NCBI RefSeq assembly: GCF_019649055.1
Contig: NW_026570270.1
Span: forward strand, 496,001 to 560,000
Source of the DNA: Paramacrobiotus metropolitanus
Taxonomy: Eukaryota > Tardigrada > Eutardigrada > Parachela > Macrobiotidae
DNA length: 64,000 nt
Direction: 5' to 3'
In this document: piece after piece, positions 13,020-24,894 of the stretch
Layout of the letters: each line of letters begins with the position of its first letter
Numbering within the stretch: the stretch's first letter is position 1
Program-made: the position numbers and the translations under genes
The notes under the pieces: generated by a model
What the model was told of the DNA's origin: nothing
The model's database searches: none
What the model saw: the letters and a program-made list of their open reading frames with translations, nothing else

Positions 13020-14110
13020 GCAAACATAAAAATTCCACCACCAACACCGGGTAAAATAATCGGACAAGGTTCATAAATCGAGCTACTTATACAATTGCAC
13101 GGCGGAATCCTGAAAAGTGAAAAAATATTTCCTGAAACGTCGGTTCCCAAAACGCCAACCAAACAATGTCGCAAAAAAATCATTCCCGGGTACAAATTTT
13201 ACCACCCCTACATCACTGGGTTCGTCAATACTGACCCAGTTACATTTAACGCTGCGGTTCCCGAAAACTGTTCCTAGCCTAAAAGAATTCGGACCGGGTC
13301 CAAATTTCCGGACCGCCCGTATATTACTACGGCGGGTTCGTCAATAATGACCCGGTTATGATTTACGTTACGGTTCCCCAAAACTGCACCACCCGGGGCC
13401 GCTGAAAAAATCCGGACAAAGTCTAAATTTCCGGACCCCCCGTATATTACTACGGCGGGTTCGTCAGTAATGACCCGGTTATAATTTACGTTACGGTTCC
13501 CCAAAACTGCTCCACCCGGGGCCGCTGGAAAAATCCGGACCGGGTCCAAATTTCCGGACCCCCCGTATATTACTACAGCGGGTTCGTCAATATTGACCCG
13601 GTTATAATTTACGTTACGGTTCCCCAAAACTGCACCACCCGGGGCCGCTAGGAAAATCCGGACCGGGTCCAAATTTCCGGACCCCCCGTATATTACTACG
13701 GCGGGTTCGTCAATAATGACCCGGTTATAATTTACGTTACGGTTCCCCAAAACAGCTCCACCCGGGGGCGCAAAAAAAATCCGGACCGGGTCCAAATTTC
13801 CGGAACGCCCGTATATTACTACGGCGGGTTCGTCAAAATTGACCCGGTTATAATTTACGTTAAGGTTCCCCAAAACTGCTCCACCCGGGGCCGCTAAAGA
13901 AATCCGGACCGGGTCCAAATTTCCGGACCCCCGTATATTACTACGGCGGGTTCGTCAATAATGACCCGGTTATAGTTTACGTTACGGTTCCCCAAAATGC
14001 CACCACCCGACCCGGTCTACGCGTTTGCACTGGGTCCAAATTTACGGTCGAACACACATTTCCCCATTGGGTCCGTCAAGTATAACCCGGTTAGGTTCAC
14101 GATTTTAAAC
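13020..14110. repeat. 123-bp tandem satellite array
   Basis: GTATATTACTACGGCGGGTT-type sequence starts at 13319, 13442, 13565, 13688, 13811 and 13933, a spacing of 122-123 bp. Central units are nearly identical; units become divergent toward 13020 and 14110, the usual pattern of a satellite. The period is 41 codons, and the minus strand stays open for 214 codons (13918-13274) as a 41-residue repeat containing APGGAVLGNRNVNYNRV and EPAVVIYG. No start context, splice signal or flanking gene supports translation. Confidence 0.85.
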
Positions 14111-14119
14111 TACCTTCTT

Positions 14120-14290
14120 AATTGCTTCAGCGGGGGGCTGCGCCCCCCGCACCCCCTGCTTATTGGGGCTCCGCTCCAAACCCCGGCCAGGGGCTTCGCC
14201 CCTGGACCCCGGGAACCCGGTTCTCCGGTTCGCCCCGTTACACACTTTAAATTAAAAACGCTTCGCTCGCTTCGCTCGCTCGCTTGACTA
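14120..14290. repeat. Cluster of GC-rich hairpins
   Basis: Successive perfect palindromes: CGGGGGGCTGCGCCCCCCG, GGGGCTCCGCTCC, CAGGGGCTTCGCCCCTG, GGTTCTCCGGTTC, then CTTCGCTCGCTTCGCTCGCT. They resemble the GC blocks in the 11.6-12.3 kb array. Function unknown. Confidence 0.6.
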
Positions 14291-14575
14291 ATTTGCCGGC
14301 TTGATCAGACAATTCTTCTTAGTCGCATAGCACTTCGTTTTAGTTACGTTCAATCTGTTGCAATTTTGTCATGCCGCTCCTTGCCGCACGAACCGGGTTA
14401 TTCAGTGCGAATACCTCTGGCAACAGTATTAATGACAAATACGGTGCCAAAAACCTTGAATTTGTCTGTGGCAAGATGCATATGAAGACGTAAATAACAC
14501 ATAAAAGAGGTAGAAATAATCAAAAGCAAAAAGCGTGGAAGATTTGCTTAAAGGTTATTGTTCCTCCACGTCATT

Positions 14576-14631
14576 TGTACAAAAACGCAAAACCGCCCTA
14601 GACATGTCTAGGGTGGTTTTGCGTTTGTACA
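14576..14631. other. 56-bp near-perfect hairpin
   Basis: The left arm TGTACAAAAACGCAAAACCG continues to CCCTAGACA (ending 14604) and pairs with 14605-14631 with no loop, one mismatch and a 2-bp indel. It may be a collapsed fold-back element; no flanking duplication was recognised. Confidence 0.65.
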
Positions 14632-14989
14632 TGTACATGTGTAAAAGGACAGGATCTATTGAAAGAAAATTATGTATTTAGATTTCAGACAGGTACAAAA
14701 GCAGCAGAACATAAAACAACGTATTATACGTATAAAGAAAGCACAACTCCAATAATATAAATTGTGAACAGTCTCCACTCTCCATCGTTCCGCTTATGTA
14801 CAGCTACAGAGTACTGTACCTCTGGTTCTGATGTCAAGAAATTCAGCAAATTTTATATTGGTTCGACCATCTCTTGGATTCCGTTCCCATGTTCACTTTA
14901 AGTAATTCAAATTTTGCTTTATCTTTGGCAATTAGTACTTTTCATCTTCCATGGGTCTCAGCTCAATTTTTGAATTATTATGTCCCTTC

Positions 14990-15600
14990 AACAGACATAC
15001 AATGTTTGGCGCGACAATGCGACTTTAGACAACGCGACTCGCGACAGGTATTCTGGCAGCAGTCCTTTTCGCAGCTTGGAAATGAGTGTCATCCTCCATA
15101 GCGCGGTCATATCTATAACGCCATGTCACAACATCATTACAGTAATCTTCATTCTTCAAGCGCTTCATCCCGCTTCTGCTTTCGTTGGCGATTTGTATCT
15201 TGAGTTGGTTCTTATAGTCCTCCGCCTGGAAGCTCTGGGTAATCGCCGTTTCAAATCCCCTCCATGTGGTGTATGGCTGCCGGGTGCCGTCATCCGTGAC
15301 GCGATCCCACCATATGGCGGACGCTTGCGCTGTGCGGCGCTCGTTATCCAAGCGCTGCGCCAGTGACACCGTCTCAAACCGGCGCAGCCATGCCACAACG
15401 TCGTTTTTGCGGGTCCTTGGAACAGCTCCAACTTCCGTGCTGGTCTGGCCAGGCGTAAAGTGCCCAGTTCCGCCGCCAGCTCCCGCGCACTAAGCAGTTG
15501 CACGGTTCCCGTGCTTGATGTTTTATGTGTAGTCGTGGTAATTGGCTGGGAAGTGTAGGTGGATGTATTGGTTGGCTGAGTGGTTCCACTGGTGGACATT
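14990..15600 (-). pseudogene. Retrotransposon gag relic
   Basis: From 15599 the frame has a Thr/Ser-rich start, then SARELAAELGTLRL and KLELFQG. About 15400 the reading shifts into a second frame with AWLRRFETVSLAQRL, ASAIWWDRV and WRGFETAITQSFQ. The spacing of Trp-rich helices (WL..F, IWWD, W..F..AI..F) fits the capsid part of Ty3/gypsy-type gag. The frame break shows decay. No protease, reverse transcriptase or long terminal repeat was found next to it. Confidence 0.6.
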
Positions 15601-15759
15601 GTTGCGGCAACCTAACACGTAATTGTCGGGAAAATTGCAACGTATGCATTCACGTATCGTTCCGGACTGTGGACAACGTTGGGAAACAAAGAGCAAATAG
15701 CCACAAAAGCAGCCTGATGATAATCCACAGCGTGTCACAAGTTCACAACACACAGGAAT

Positions 15760-17770
15760 ACCGTAAATGATGGCAGGTGTTACCGTAAAAGATTAGACTG
15801 AAAATTTTCACTGCTGCGTATCGCATACCCAGCGAAAACAGACGTGCAGTGTATCAGGAATTAATGAAAATTATAAAAATCCCAAGCTCCGTACGTTTAC
15901 TGAACTGGTTTTGGCACCAGTTTGTTAGCCGTATCTCTACACAGCCACGTCTGTGACCTTTACGATATCCCGCAACAACGATGTTTAGTCGTTTTGATAC
16001 CGTAAAGTTTTATTCCGCACTGATCGTAATGTGAGAATGCAATATCTTCCGTAAAGTGAGGATGCAATAATATTATATGATTGTATATCTTCCGCCAGAG
16101 CCCAGAAGCACACTGCCACAAAATCAGACTGTCTAGCCACATGCCGGTGCATACAGTTCACAACATTTCCAACGACATTCCTCTCCGTTGTCACACTTTC
16201 CAGTATACCACCCAAGACTATCGATACACTTCCCTTGGCAGATAAAACTTAATTATGCAATAGCATGATCCACATGTGCACACACCGGCCATGCGCATAC
16301 ACGCGTCCGCACGCGACTGTCGGCGCGTTGTTAGTGTTATGCGGCTACCATAACTATTGCATTTTTACGCACTACAACAGATAATTAGATTTTTGTCCAT
16401 TGAAAATGTTGCATGCACAGTCGCAGTTTACCTTGGAGATGCTGACCGTAATTCAAAGTCCATTACTTATTTCCGCTGTTGGTTATATTTTTTTACAAAA
16501 CAGCGCTCAAGTTAGCTGATGGAAAAAAAGTGTTTTTGGAAATATCAAACACGAGACGAAATGTAACTGATTGACAATATAACGGCAATCAAAAAGATCG
16601 TCTTTTAAAATCAAAATATTTTGATATTTCGATTACAGTTACACTGTAGTCATTAAGAAATGTTATTAGTATATGACATTCTGCTTTCTCTGTTAGAAAG
16701 CTGCATTATATATTATGACGAATATTTAATTTACACCAGCCGAACAATGATTGGTGCCTTGGATGTTCACTGTGATCCCTAGCAATTTCAAATTATCGTA
16801 CAGAGTGCATTCTTGCTTCTTACTTCGAAAATATTACTTGTTAAATTTTCCCAGCTCAAAGTCAAGTCGCATAATTATGTAATTCTGGAAAGTCGCAAAT
16901 TTAACAAATTTCCGGTTTGAAGTTGAACTTTAGCATCACGGTCAGCGGAATTCAGTACCGGCCATTCTACAAAGAAAAAGCGACTGCCAACCAGTGGTCC
17001 GCATCACCCTAGTGAACGGAATGGTGAAGTCACTAGCCACAGCTCATAGCGCGAGCGTTCTCTCATGCACAGACATGACCTTTAATTTATTACTTTAACA
17101 TGTTTTCTTAGAATCGCGTTGCATACGCATCATTCTTGCCACACTCAAATATTTTCGGCAGTGTATAGTTCCTTACTTTTGCCAGCGGTATTCTCTAATA
17201 ATGCGGTTAATGTTACCGCTTCCGGAGTCCACTGTGGGCACTGGAACCCCGGTTGCTGGAAAGCTGGTACTCTCGGCAATCGGCTGTGTGCGGTGACCGT
17301 GGGTCAGCGAAAAGCCGGCCGACCGGAGGTCGGCAGAGGAGAGCGACCAGTGCCCTGCACAACCGAAGGCCCCTTTGTCGAGCGAATGCGAAATAACAGA
17401 AAAGAAATTGAAGGGTGTGGCGGGTGGTAAATGAACAAGATCACGCGCGCGCACACGATACAGAAATGCAAAGACAAGTGCATGTCGAACGGAAACGCAA
17501 AAACCCAATGCGGCACAAGAGCAGTGCCGGGCGCAAACAGCACGCGCAAGCGCGCCGGCGGCCACTTTGATTTAAGGGCCACGACAGCGCGCAGCGCCCT
17601 CTCTAGAGGTCTACGTAACGCGCTAAGGCGGGAGAAAAGAAAAGAGCGAGAGGCATATCCTCCAGCTAACATTAACAACAATTAACTTCTTAATTGTGAC
17701 TTCGTGTGACAAGAAACTGTCGGACAGCATCGCGACAGATTTAGCTTAATTACAACGAAGCGATTTACGA
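15760..17770. other. Intergenic; GC-rich island at about 17210-17680
   Basis: 15760-17200 shows nothing I can assign. About 17210-17680 is GC- and CpG-rich with overlapping open frames on both strands and a hairpin GCCGACCGGAGGTCGGC (17318-17334). It could be a promoter island or an unrecognised first exon; no splice-supported gene follows. Confidence 0.35.
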
Positions 17771-18503
17771 TTACGTAGGTCTGCTCAAGCCGGATAAAAC
17801 ATTGTAGCATGGATTCTTTCCAGTGGTGAGTTTGTTTCCGGGTCCTTTGGCCACTTCAAACGCTTGGTTTTTTTTTACGTAGGCCGGGAACATGGAACCG
17901 GATTCAGGCATCATAATATCCACCTGACAATCACAAAATTAAAACCACAAATTGGTTGGTGGAATACAGTTATACATACAGATATCATAAAAAACCACAT
18001 TTCTTCTCAAAACCGTATACTAAATATTTGCTGTCCGTACGCATATGCACATCACACTTTGTAAAATTATAATGTACGCACAGCGGTATCAATCAAAATT
18101 ATTAACGATATGAAGTACGTTATTTGTATAACTTCTGTTAGACTTCTCGATACTGCGCGACAATGTAGAGTAGTTACTGCAACAGCAAAACACTGTGCAG
18201 AGTAGTTTACCTTCATGATGTATCTGGTGATGCCGGGTGAATTTTGAAAAGTCTGCTTTTGGTAGCTCTGGACTTTCAAAATGGCTCCCATATGCCGTAC
18301 ACTGCAGCAGGAAGCAGTCGGCTTTCCGCCCGCGGTGTTTGCCTTCCATGCTTCCTTTAAAAACCAATACAAAGGTCAGTCATGCGCTTGCTGTGGAAAG
18401 CATTAGGTTAAGCATACGTTGGCAATTATGGTGGATTCCTTGTCGCTCGGCATTGCGGCAACACCAGCGACGGCCAACAGTAGTACCAGCGACCCTTCAG
18501 CAT
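17771..18503 (-). pseudogene. Small secreted-protein gene with frameshift in the signal peptide (copy 2)
   Basis: Three exons: 18503-18418, 18354-18211 and 17923-17771. The ATG at 18503 opens MLK, but the signal-peptide core (LVLLLAVAGVAA) lies in another frame; one extra base after codon 3 would join them. Exon 1 would then be 87 bp and in phase with exon 2 (144 bp, containing GGKPTASCCSVRHMG) and exon 3 (153 bp, containing VDIMMPESGS and AFEVAKGPG). Compared with copy 1 the stop is replaced by TGC, adding 14 residues. This is a recent pseudogene or a sequencing error. The match around VQSYQKQ and ITRYIMK/VDI with an intron after the Lys loosely recalls cystatins; low confidence. Confidence 0.55.
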
Positions 18504-18592
18504 GTTGAGTGTGGTGATGTAGCACAGATAGGTTGAACTCGAAGAAATATGGAAAATAGTGGATACGAATGTTTTTATTGGCTGTACCCGGC

Positions 18593-18601
18593 TTTAAATA
18601 A
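18593..18601 (-). promoter_or_regulatory. TATA-like box of small secreted-protein copy 2
   Basis: TTATTTAAA on the minus strand lies about 95 bp before the ATG. It corresponds in position and context (followed by GCCGGGTACAGCCAATAAAA) to the TATTTATAACCGGGTGGAGT block of copy 1. Confidence 0.5.
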
Positions 18602-18603
18602 GG

Positions 18604-20474
18604 GATCGACGAGGAAACGGATGCGGTATAAACACATTGCTTGTCAGAAATCTACGCTGAAAGCCAACATTTCCAGACTTGTGTTTTATTTTAATGGCAG
18701 CTGCCAAATCATAAGGCCAATCATATACAGTACTAGGTATAAAAATTTTTTATAGTATAATTTCGTAGTACGTATTTTGTAGCACCTATAATTATCTTCT
18801 CCTAACCTTTGATTCACTTGAATAACTGAAAAGACGAGCACTGCCTCCAGAAAGTTTTGACAAGCTATTCGTCGAGAAAACCGGTAAAAATTTCAACAAT
18901 AAATTATGTTGGCTAGGGTCACTAGCCTATAGAGCGACGGGATGCATAGAGCAAAATCCACTTTCGTTGACTACAGTGTATTATCAAACGACGATTTAGA
19001 TTAGTCGTTTGAATTGAAAAAAACTCCAAAAGATAATTAATGGACCAACCATCTGGTATACAATCAAAGTAAAGAGACTTGCAGAATTTACCAATAATAA
19101 ATATCGTAATTATCGAATGTGTGGCATTGGGCGGCAACTAGGTGCGCTTATTTCTAGGAGGTGCCGTTATTTTAATGGGTGCAAATATTTTTCAAACAAT
19201 AAATTTCGAAAGGTGCCAAGATTTTTCGAAACAAGAGCGCATCCTGCTTTACCGAAACGGAAAGCGGTAGATTAGTTTTGTTACCGGTTAGTGTAGTTAG
19301 TGTACTCTAGCTGTAGTTACCGGTCTTTGACAACATGGAATTACACAGCTTGCGCGCAGCATCTCGGAAATGTACGAGGGTCGCTCAATAAGTTTTAGAA
19401 ATCGCAACTCGTAATTAGACCCTCGTATACAACTGCTTGCAGCAAGCATTCACCACGTAGTGAATGCTTGCACCAAATGGACATACAATCAAATGTACAT
19501 ACAAATCAAATCAAATGCATTGTTCATACAAATCCAATCAAATCTACATACAAATGCGGTGAACCGCATTAGTATGTAGTGTACATGATTGTTACTGATA
19601 GTCTGTTGCGCTTGGCATTTATTAACGGCTCCCTGTGCGGCAATTTCTGAGAGTGTTGCCCTAATTTTTCAAACTTGAAGGGAGAGGTGTGCTTATTACG
19701 GGGGGGTGCCCTTATTGTGTGGGGGTGGCACAAATTCAATAATAACGGTATCTCTGTGCCTCACAATTCTCTTACCAAAGCCTGAGTTCGACTAGCCGGG
19801 AGTAAAATTAACAAAATGAAAGGGTAAGACGAAAGGTCAGGTGTCTGCTTCGATACTACGTTCAGTTTGTGTGGATACGCAATAACGTAATATTATTGTA
19901 CGTAAAAGAAATCTTCGGGCAATTGTGCAGTTATTACATGAAAGCATGGTGTACATAAAGGTGTAAAGCCTTTACACCGTGACGAAAGTATTCACAATGC
20001 AATCAAATATTCGTGAACCATTTTATATAAGTTCCCATATTTGCCTTAAGGCGTTGACCTTTAGCGTGTTCTGTCTTCCGTCGATCTGTTTCAGTATCGT
20101 GACAATAAATGTAAACTAATTATAACTGTATGCCTGTTGAGGGTAACACATCAGACATACGAATGGATTTTTGTTTATTATATACCGATTCAATGTTCTA
20201 TACACAAAAAATTAGATTATAGAACGGAAAGCAATTTTGTTTTTATTTGCAATTCCTGTATTTGCTCTTTAATTATATTAGACCAATCACCAGCAATTGC
20301 GTTGCTGCAGACATCAGTTACAAGCATCAGGAAAAATGCGGTACTTGTAAAAGCCTTGTCGTGGAATCGTTTATACTTGTACAGCTAATGCAAAGATGTT
20401 TGCGAGTGCGAAATTAGCAAACAGACGTCAAACTCAGACATAATCAGGAGGAATCTTGGATGTACTGAGGTGTT
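18604..20474. other. Intergenic with small hairpins
   Basis: A perfect hairpin GCAAGCATTCAC..GTGAATGCTTGC occupies 19442-19471. A short inverted pair TACGAGGGTC/GACCCTCGTA borders about 19373-19431. Tandem words ACATACAAATCAAATC fill 19480-19560. From about 20280 the sequence resembles the 3' flank of protease copy A. No gene seen. Confidence 0.4.
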
Positions 20475-22409
20475 TTAGTACATGTTCTGTTGGATCCAGT
20501 TGACGTAGTTGCGGACATTGGCGTACACTCCGTAGGCACCGCCGCCCTGAGCGCAGCCGGCACCGAAGGACACCACACCGACCAAGTTCCACTGTTGGTC
20601 CTTGGTCTTCATGACCAGGGGGCCACCGCTGTCACCTTGGCACGAGTCCTTCCTGCCCTCCGGGAATCCAGCGCAGAGCTGTATTATACGGGAGAAACGG
20701 TCTTTACAACACCGCATACACATATTGTACTGGGAGTGCATCGTTTACCATCGTCTTGGGATCGAAGTACATGCCGTTGCGGTTCAGACCGGCCTTGCAT
20801 TCAGCGGGGGTCTGGAAGTCGAGGAAGACATGCATCAGTTGGTCAGAGCCAGAGCCAACGCTACCCTTGATACCTGTAAAAAAGCAACAAGCATAATTAC
20901 TAAACAGTAATTAAACAATAATGTCGAATCGCTACGTATGACTTTATCTAAAGGCTAAAATATAAGTAACGGTACATGTCCGATGTTTATAATAGCAGTT
21001 AGAATCGGCTTACTGCTATCGGTTTGTGTCACCAGTTTTGCTTTCCGCCTCTTCGTATGGGTTAGCTTTCCTGCGTTCTGCTTATAGGTTAACCGTCATA
21101 CTGCAACTTACCGCCACCGCCTTCCGTCAAATGTCCGAAACCAGCCACGACGACGACGGGTTTGCCGGTCTGCGAATCAATGTTGGCAGCACGGCCCTTC
21201 TCGGTGGGATCGAAGCTGGGCAAGCAGACAGCCTGGACGTTACCAGTGAGGGGGATAGAGGTTCTCAGGATCAGCAGGGCGACGTCGTTGTTGGTGGTGC
21301 CGGGTGGGTTGTCGTATTGCGAATGACGGCGGACTGCGCGGATTTCAAACAAGTTGCGCTCGTCATGCGAGGCGGCCGCCAGGTTGCTGTTGCCGCCGGG
21401 GACGACCCGGACACTGCGGATCATGTCCTCATCGGAAAAGTCGGCCACGCAATGGCCGGCGGTGAGGATGACATTGGGTGCGATCTGCTCCGAACGGACA
21501 CAAAAAATATCAAACATGCATAAGGCAGCATAACAACAGGATTTGTAGCTCTCTTTCACCCGCCTACGGTAATGCTAATAACTTAGTTTATTATTACGGA
21601 ATCTGTTAAGATGCATGCATGTAGTTAATAGCTTGTACAACTACCGAAATATTAAAATAAATGATAAACAGAAAGTTAACATATAAAATATCAAATCTTT
21701 TGTGCAAAAATCAGTTGCTAATTTAAATTAATTCTAGCCGAATGGAGTCTTACGATGCTGCCGCCGCAGAATTGTTGCGCTTCATAACCCCGTCCGTAGT
21801 ACATGACCAAGCCAACAATCCAGGGATGCGAGCCAGGTTCCGCCGGCTGACCGCCCACAATGCGGGATCCGCCGGACCAGTTGCGGTCGGCGGGATTCGC
21901 TGGACGACCGCATACGCTGACGCCTTTGACGCTTCCGGAGCCGGATTTGCTCGCGGTTTCTACAACAAAACAAATTCATTAGCTTATAACCCATCGCAGT
22001 GATTCCCACAATTATTTATAACAAAGAAATTCTTTTCCTCCACATCAATCATTTTGTATGATGTATGCTTCCTTCGGGTGCACCAATCGTTACATACATT
22101 TTAACCAAAACCCTCCACTGAAACGCTGACTAACGTTGACCTTTAGTATATTATAGTTTTACCAAACCTTATATGCAGCCTTTTGGTCAAAATATTATTG
22201 TCACCAACACAAACTGGTTTAAAAAAAAACTACAACATTTGTTGTCTGCTACATTTGTTTGCTAAATATGTCTGTTTACTATGGCACAATATGTAAAAAT
22301 TTGGTTGCCTGCTCAACAGTAAAAAAACCACAGAATAGGTGACGGTCAAGGTCAACTTACGAGCAAACGCTGCGACGCAGCAGCTGATGAGAATGACGGC
22401 GCGGATCAT
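20475..22409 (-). CDS. Trypsin-like serine protease, five exons (copy B)
   Basis: Paralogue of 3219-5589 with the same five exons and phases: 22409-22361, 21959-21754, 21484-21112, 20873-20749 and 20678-20475, coding for 318 residues. Signal peptide ([11 protein letters not shown] start), pro-segment with one Cys, activation site R/IVGG, His in TAGHC, Asp in NNDVALL, Ser in GDSGGP and the trypsin-type Asp in RKDSC are all present. Exon 3 is one codon shorter than in copy A. Substitutions are scattered and the frame is clean, so it should be active and secreted. Exon sizes match copy A almost exactly while intron sequences differ. Confidence 0.92.
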
Positions 22410-22493
22410 TGTGGAAGGGAGAGCAAGTTTCAGGAAACTGCCACTGAGAGAACACAACCCGAATGACAATTTGGACGGGTGTCCCGTCGTGGT

Positions 22494-22502
22494 CTTATAT
22501 GG
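22494..22502 (-). promoter_or_regulatory. TATA-like box of protease copy B
   Basis: CATATAAGA on the minus strand in the block conserved with copy A. The shared leader GTCATTCGGGTTG lies between it and the ATG. Confidence 0.6.
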
Positions 22503-22575
22503 CCGACTGATAAGTGCCGCGGTCCCGCTGACGGCTGGATGTGTCAGCGGTGTTTGTTGGCGGTCGGCCACTTGA

Positions 22576-24894
22576 GTGTTTACCCGTCGAAATGATACTA
22601 CCTACCTGTATCATATGGTGTATCAAACCTGTGGGGAAGTTTTTTGCGTACCTTGCTACATGGAGCACACTCCTCTGGCAGCAGGCAAATCGTGACCAAA
22701 AGGACTGACTGGAGTGGTGTTTTTCTGCCGGTGCAGCGTTTTCCCATCAAGTGGACCGCGGGCCTGCTTCAGCTTTCTGGAAGGTTGGAACCATCAAGTG
22801 GTCGCCGCTGTATACGGGTGCATTTCGCTGAAATACACGCGCGCGACTATAAATTCTTCTTTCCCGTTAAATACTGTACATGATCCGTCATACGAGGAGA
22901 CTATTTACGCCGAAATTTTTGGCGGTAGTTATTTTGTCAATAGTTTCTCCTTTCCCGAGCCGATAAAGTGTTAAGACAACTGGCGAATTCGTGACCTTGT
23001 GCAGAGTCTGAAAAGTGCGATTTTCGATCAATGGAAGGATGCTGGTCTGATGAATCTATGCTTTCCTTGAAGTATTTATCATGTACAGTAGTTTACAGAA
23101 GTTTATACAGTTGTTGCTTTCGCCGGTTCGATGTCCAGCCAAATGTAGTTCAATCACATTAACTTTCCATTTTAGTTTTAGCTTACAAATCACATTGTAA
23201 ACCAAAACGTTGTTGACAACCTGCCCTACTGCGCACACATACTGAACAAACAGATACATACGATATATAAATTTTATTTTAGTTATTTAATAACTCGTTG
23301 TAATTTAATAATATGCCGTGCAGTTGATCGGTTATCAGTCTTTACGAAGTTGTAATATCCTCAGCTTGCAGCTGCAAATTAATTTAATTTGTTATGAGCA
23401 TCCGCTTGAGCACGAAATTAATCTTGGTATCGCCCAGTGCGCACCATAACCGCAATGTACAGTGCTTATAAAATAAACAATTACAGCTCAAAATGTAAAG
23501 TAATTAGTTGTCCGCGCTGTTGTTGCGGCATGTTGATAGTGGTTCCCAAATCTGCATCTTCGAAAAGAAATTCAACCTTCTCCTTCCTCCAAAACGGTGC
23601 CAGTCTTTTAAAAGCGCGTCTGAAACAAATAATGTAAATATAGATATTGATATCCAGTGTTTACATACTCGTGTATATAGATATACGTATATTTTTTAAT
23701 CATCTGCCTCGTTGCGCTGCTTCCTGTACTCGGTGCGCTGGAAATATCAGAGACGAAATAAGTAACTACAGTAGAAATGCACATAACTACTGGGTAGTTA
23801 AGACAGCTACTTTCATTACTTTATATCTATAACTGGTACCGCTGTTACAGTTGATACTTCAAGAATCTTTTTATAAACACTCTTCCTTCTCGCAAACTCG
23901 TGACTTCACTCATCCATTTACTAGACATACGATAGTCGCTTACTTATTTATTACTTTGTATTTTCGTCGAAAAATAATTTTAGTTAAACGTTAAAAAATG
24001 AATCAAACCATGCATATCGTATAAACATACCGGTATATTTATCTGTACAATTGCACTTGATTTAAAAGCTGCAAATCATATTCAGTAACTCTCGTCAAAC
24101 ATGACAGTAAAAATAATTTTATTACGTTGTTCTGTTAATTCGCAGTTCTTGGTTATGTCGGCACAATAATTTGTTCGATAAGTATCTTGGTACATCCACG
24201 TAAACCATTCTGATATCACTGTACTGTATTTTTTAATACTGTTATTATTTACAATAATATTACGTATAATGAATACGATACCATATACTATAATAATTAT
24301 TATATGGATATTGTATTAATGGATACGATATTATGCGAGTGGATCATACGATACGTACTCGAAACAAAAATAAATACTTAATCACTACTTCTCGCAAACA
24401 TCGTACTTACACGTAACGACCTATCACATTAACGAATACTAACTCATTAATGAAATTACAGTGATTAATCTGTGCTTTGATAGCGCAAAATTAATAGAAA
24501 CCTCGTACGGTCGCACCATTTACTGTTAGTTCCGAACTTCCGGTATAAAAGTTAGTGTAATTTAAATGGAATAATAACAGAAGGATGGTATTTTATGTAC
24601 GTAGGCATGCGGTTGAATTCACCGAGAACTGAAAACACGTAAGTGGTAACGTGATAGTTTTAAGATAGTAATTAGTACGTATTAATCATGTAAGTCAGCA
24701 TCGATCAAGAGTCAGCATGCAGAAGGATTAGACAGGATGATTTTCATGACACACAGTCAGGAAGAAACCGTTCCGCACAATAGTGCGAATAAGACAACCA
24801 TGCAGTCCATGCACGTCAAAACAGAACACACCGTTAGCCAAAAAGTGGGAAAAGCCAAGACCATGAGCAAAACACCTAAATAACTATGCAAAAA
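22576..24894. other. Intergenic, AT-rich, no gene seen
   Basis: About 22560-22600 still resembles the upstream region of protease copy A. The remainder is AT-rich with only short frames lacking splice support. Confidence 0.4.

Noticed and set aside
19373-19431. Possible mariner ends (ACGAGGGTCGCTCAATAAG with inverted GACCCTCGTA)
   Set aside because: Only 10 bp pair and the interior is about 40 bp; too little to call a transposon.
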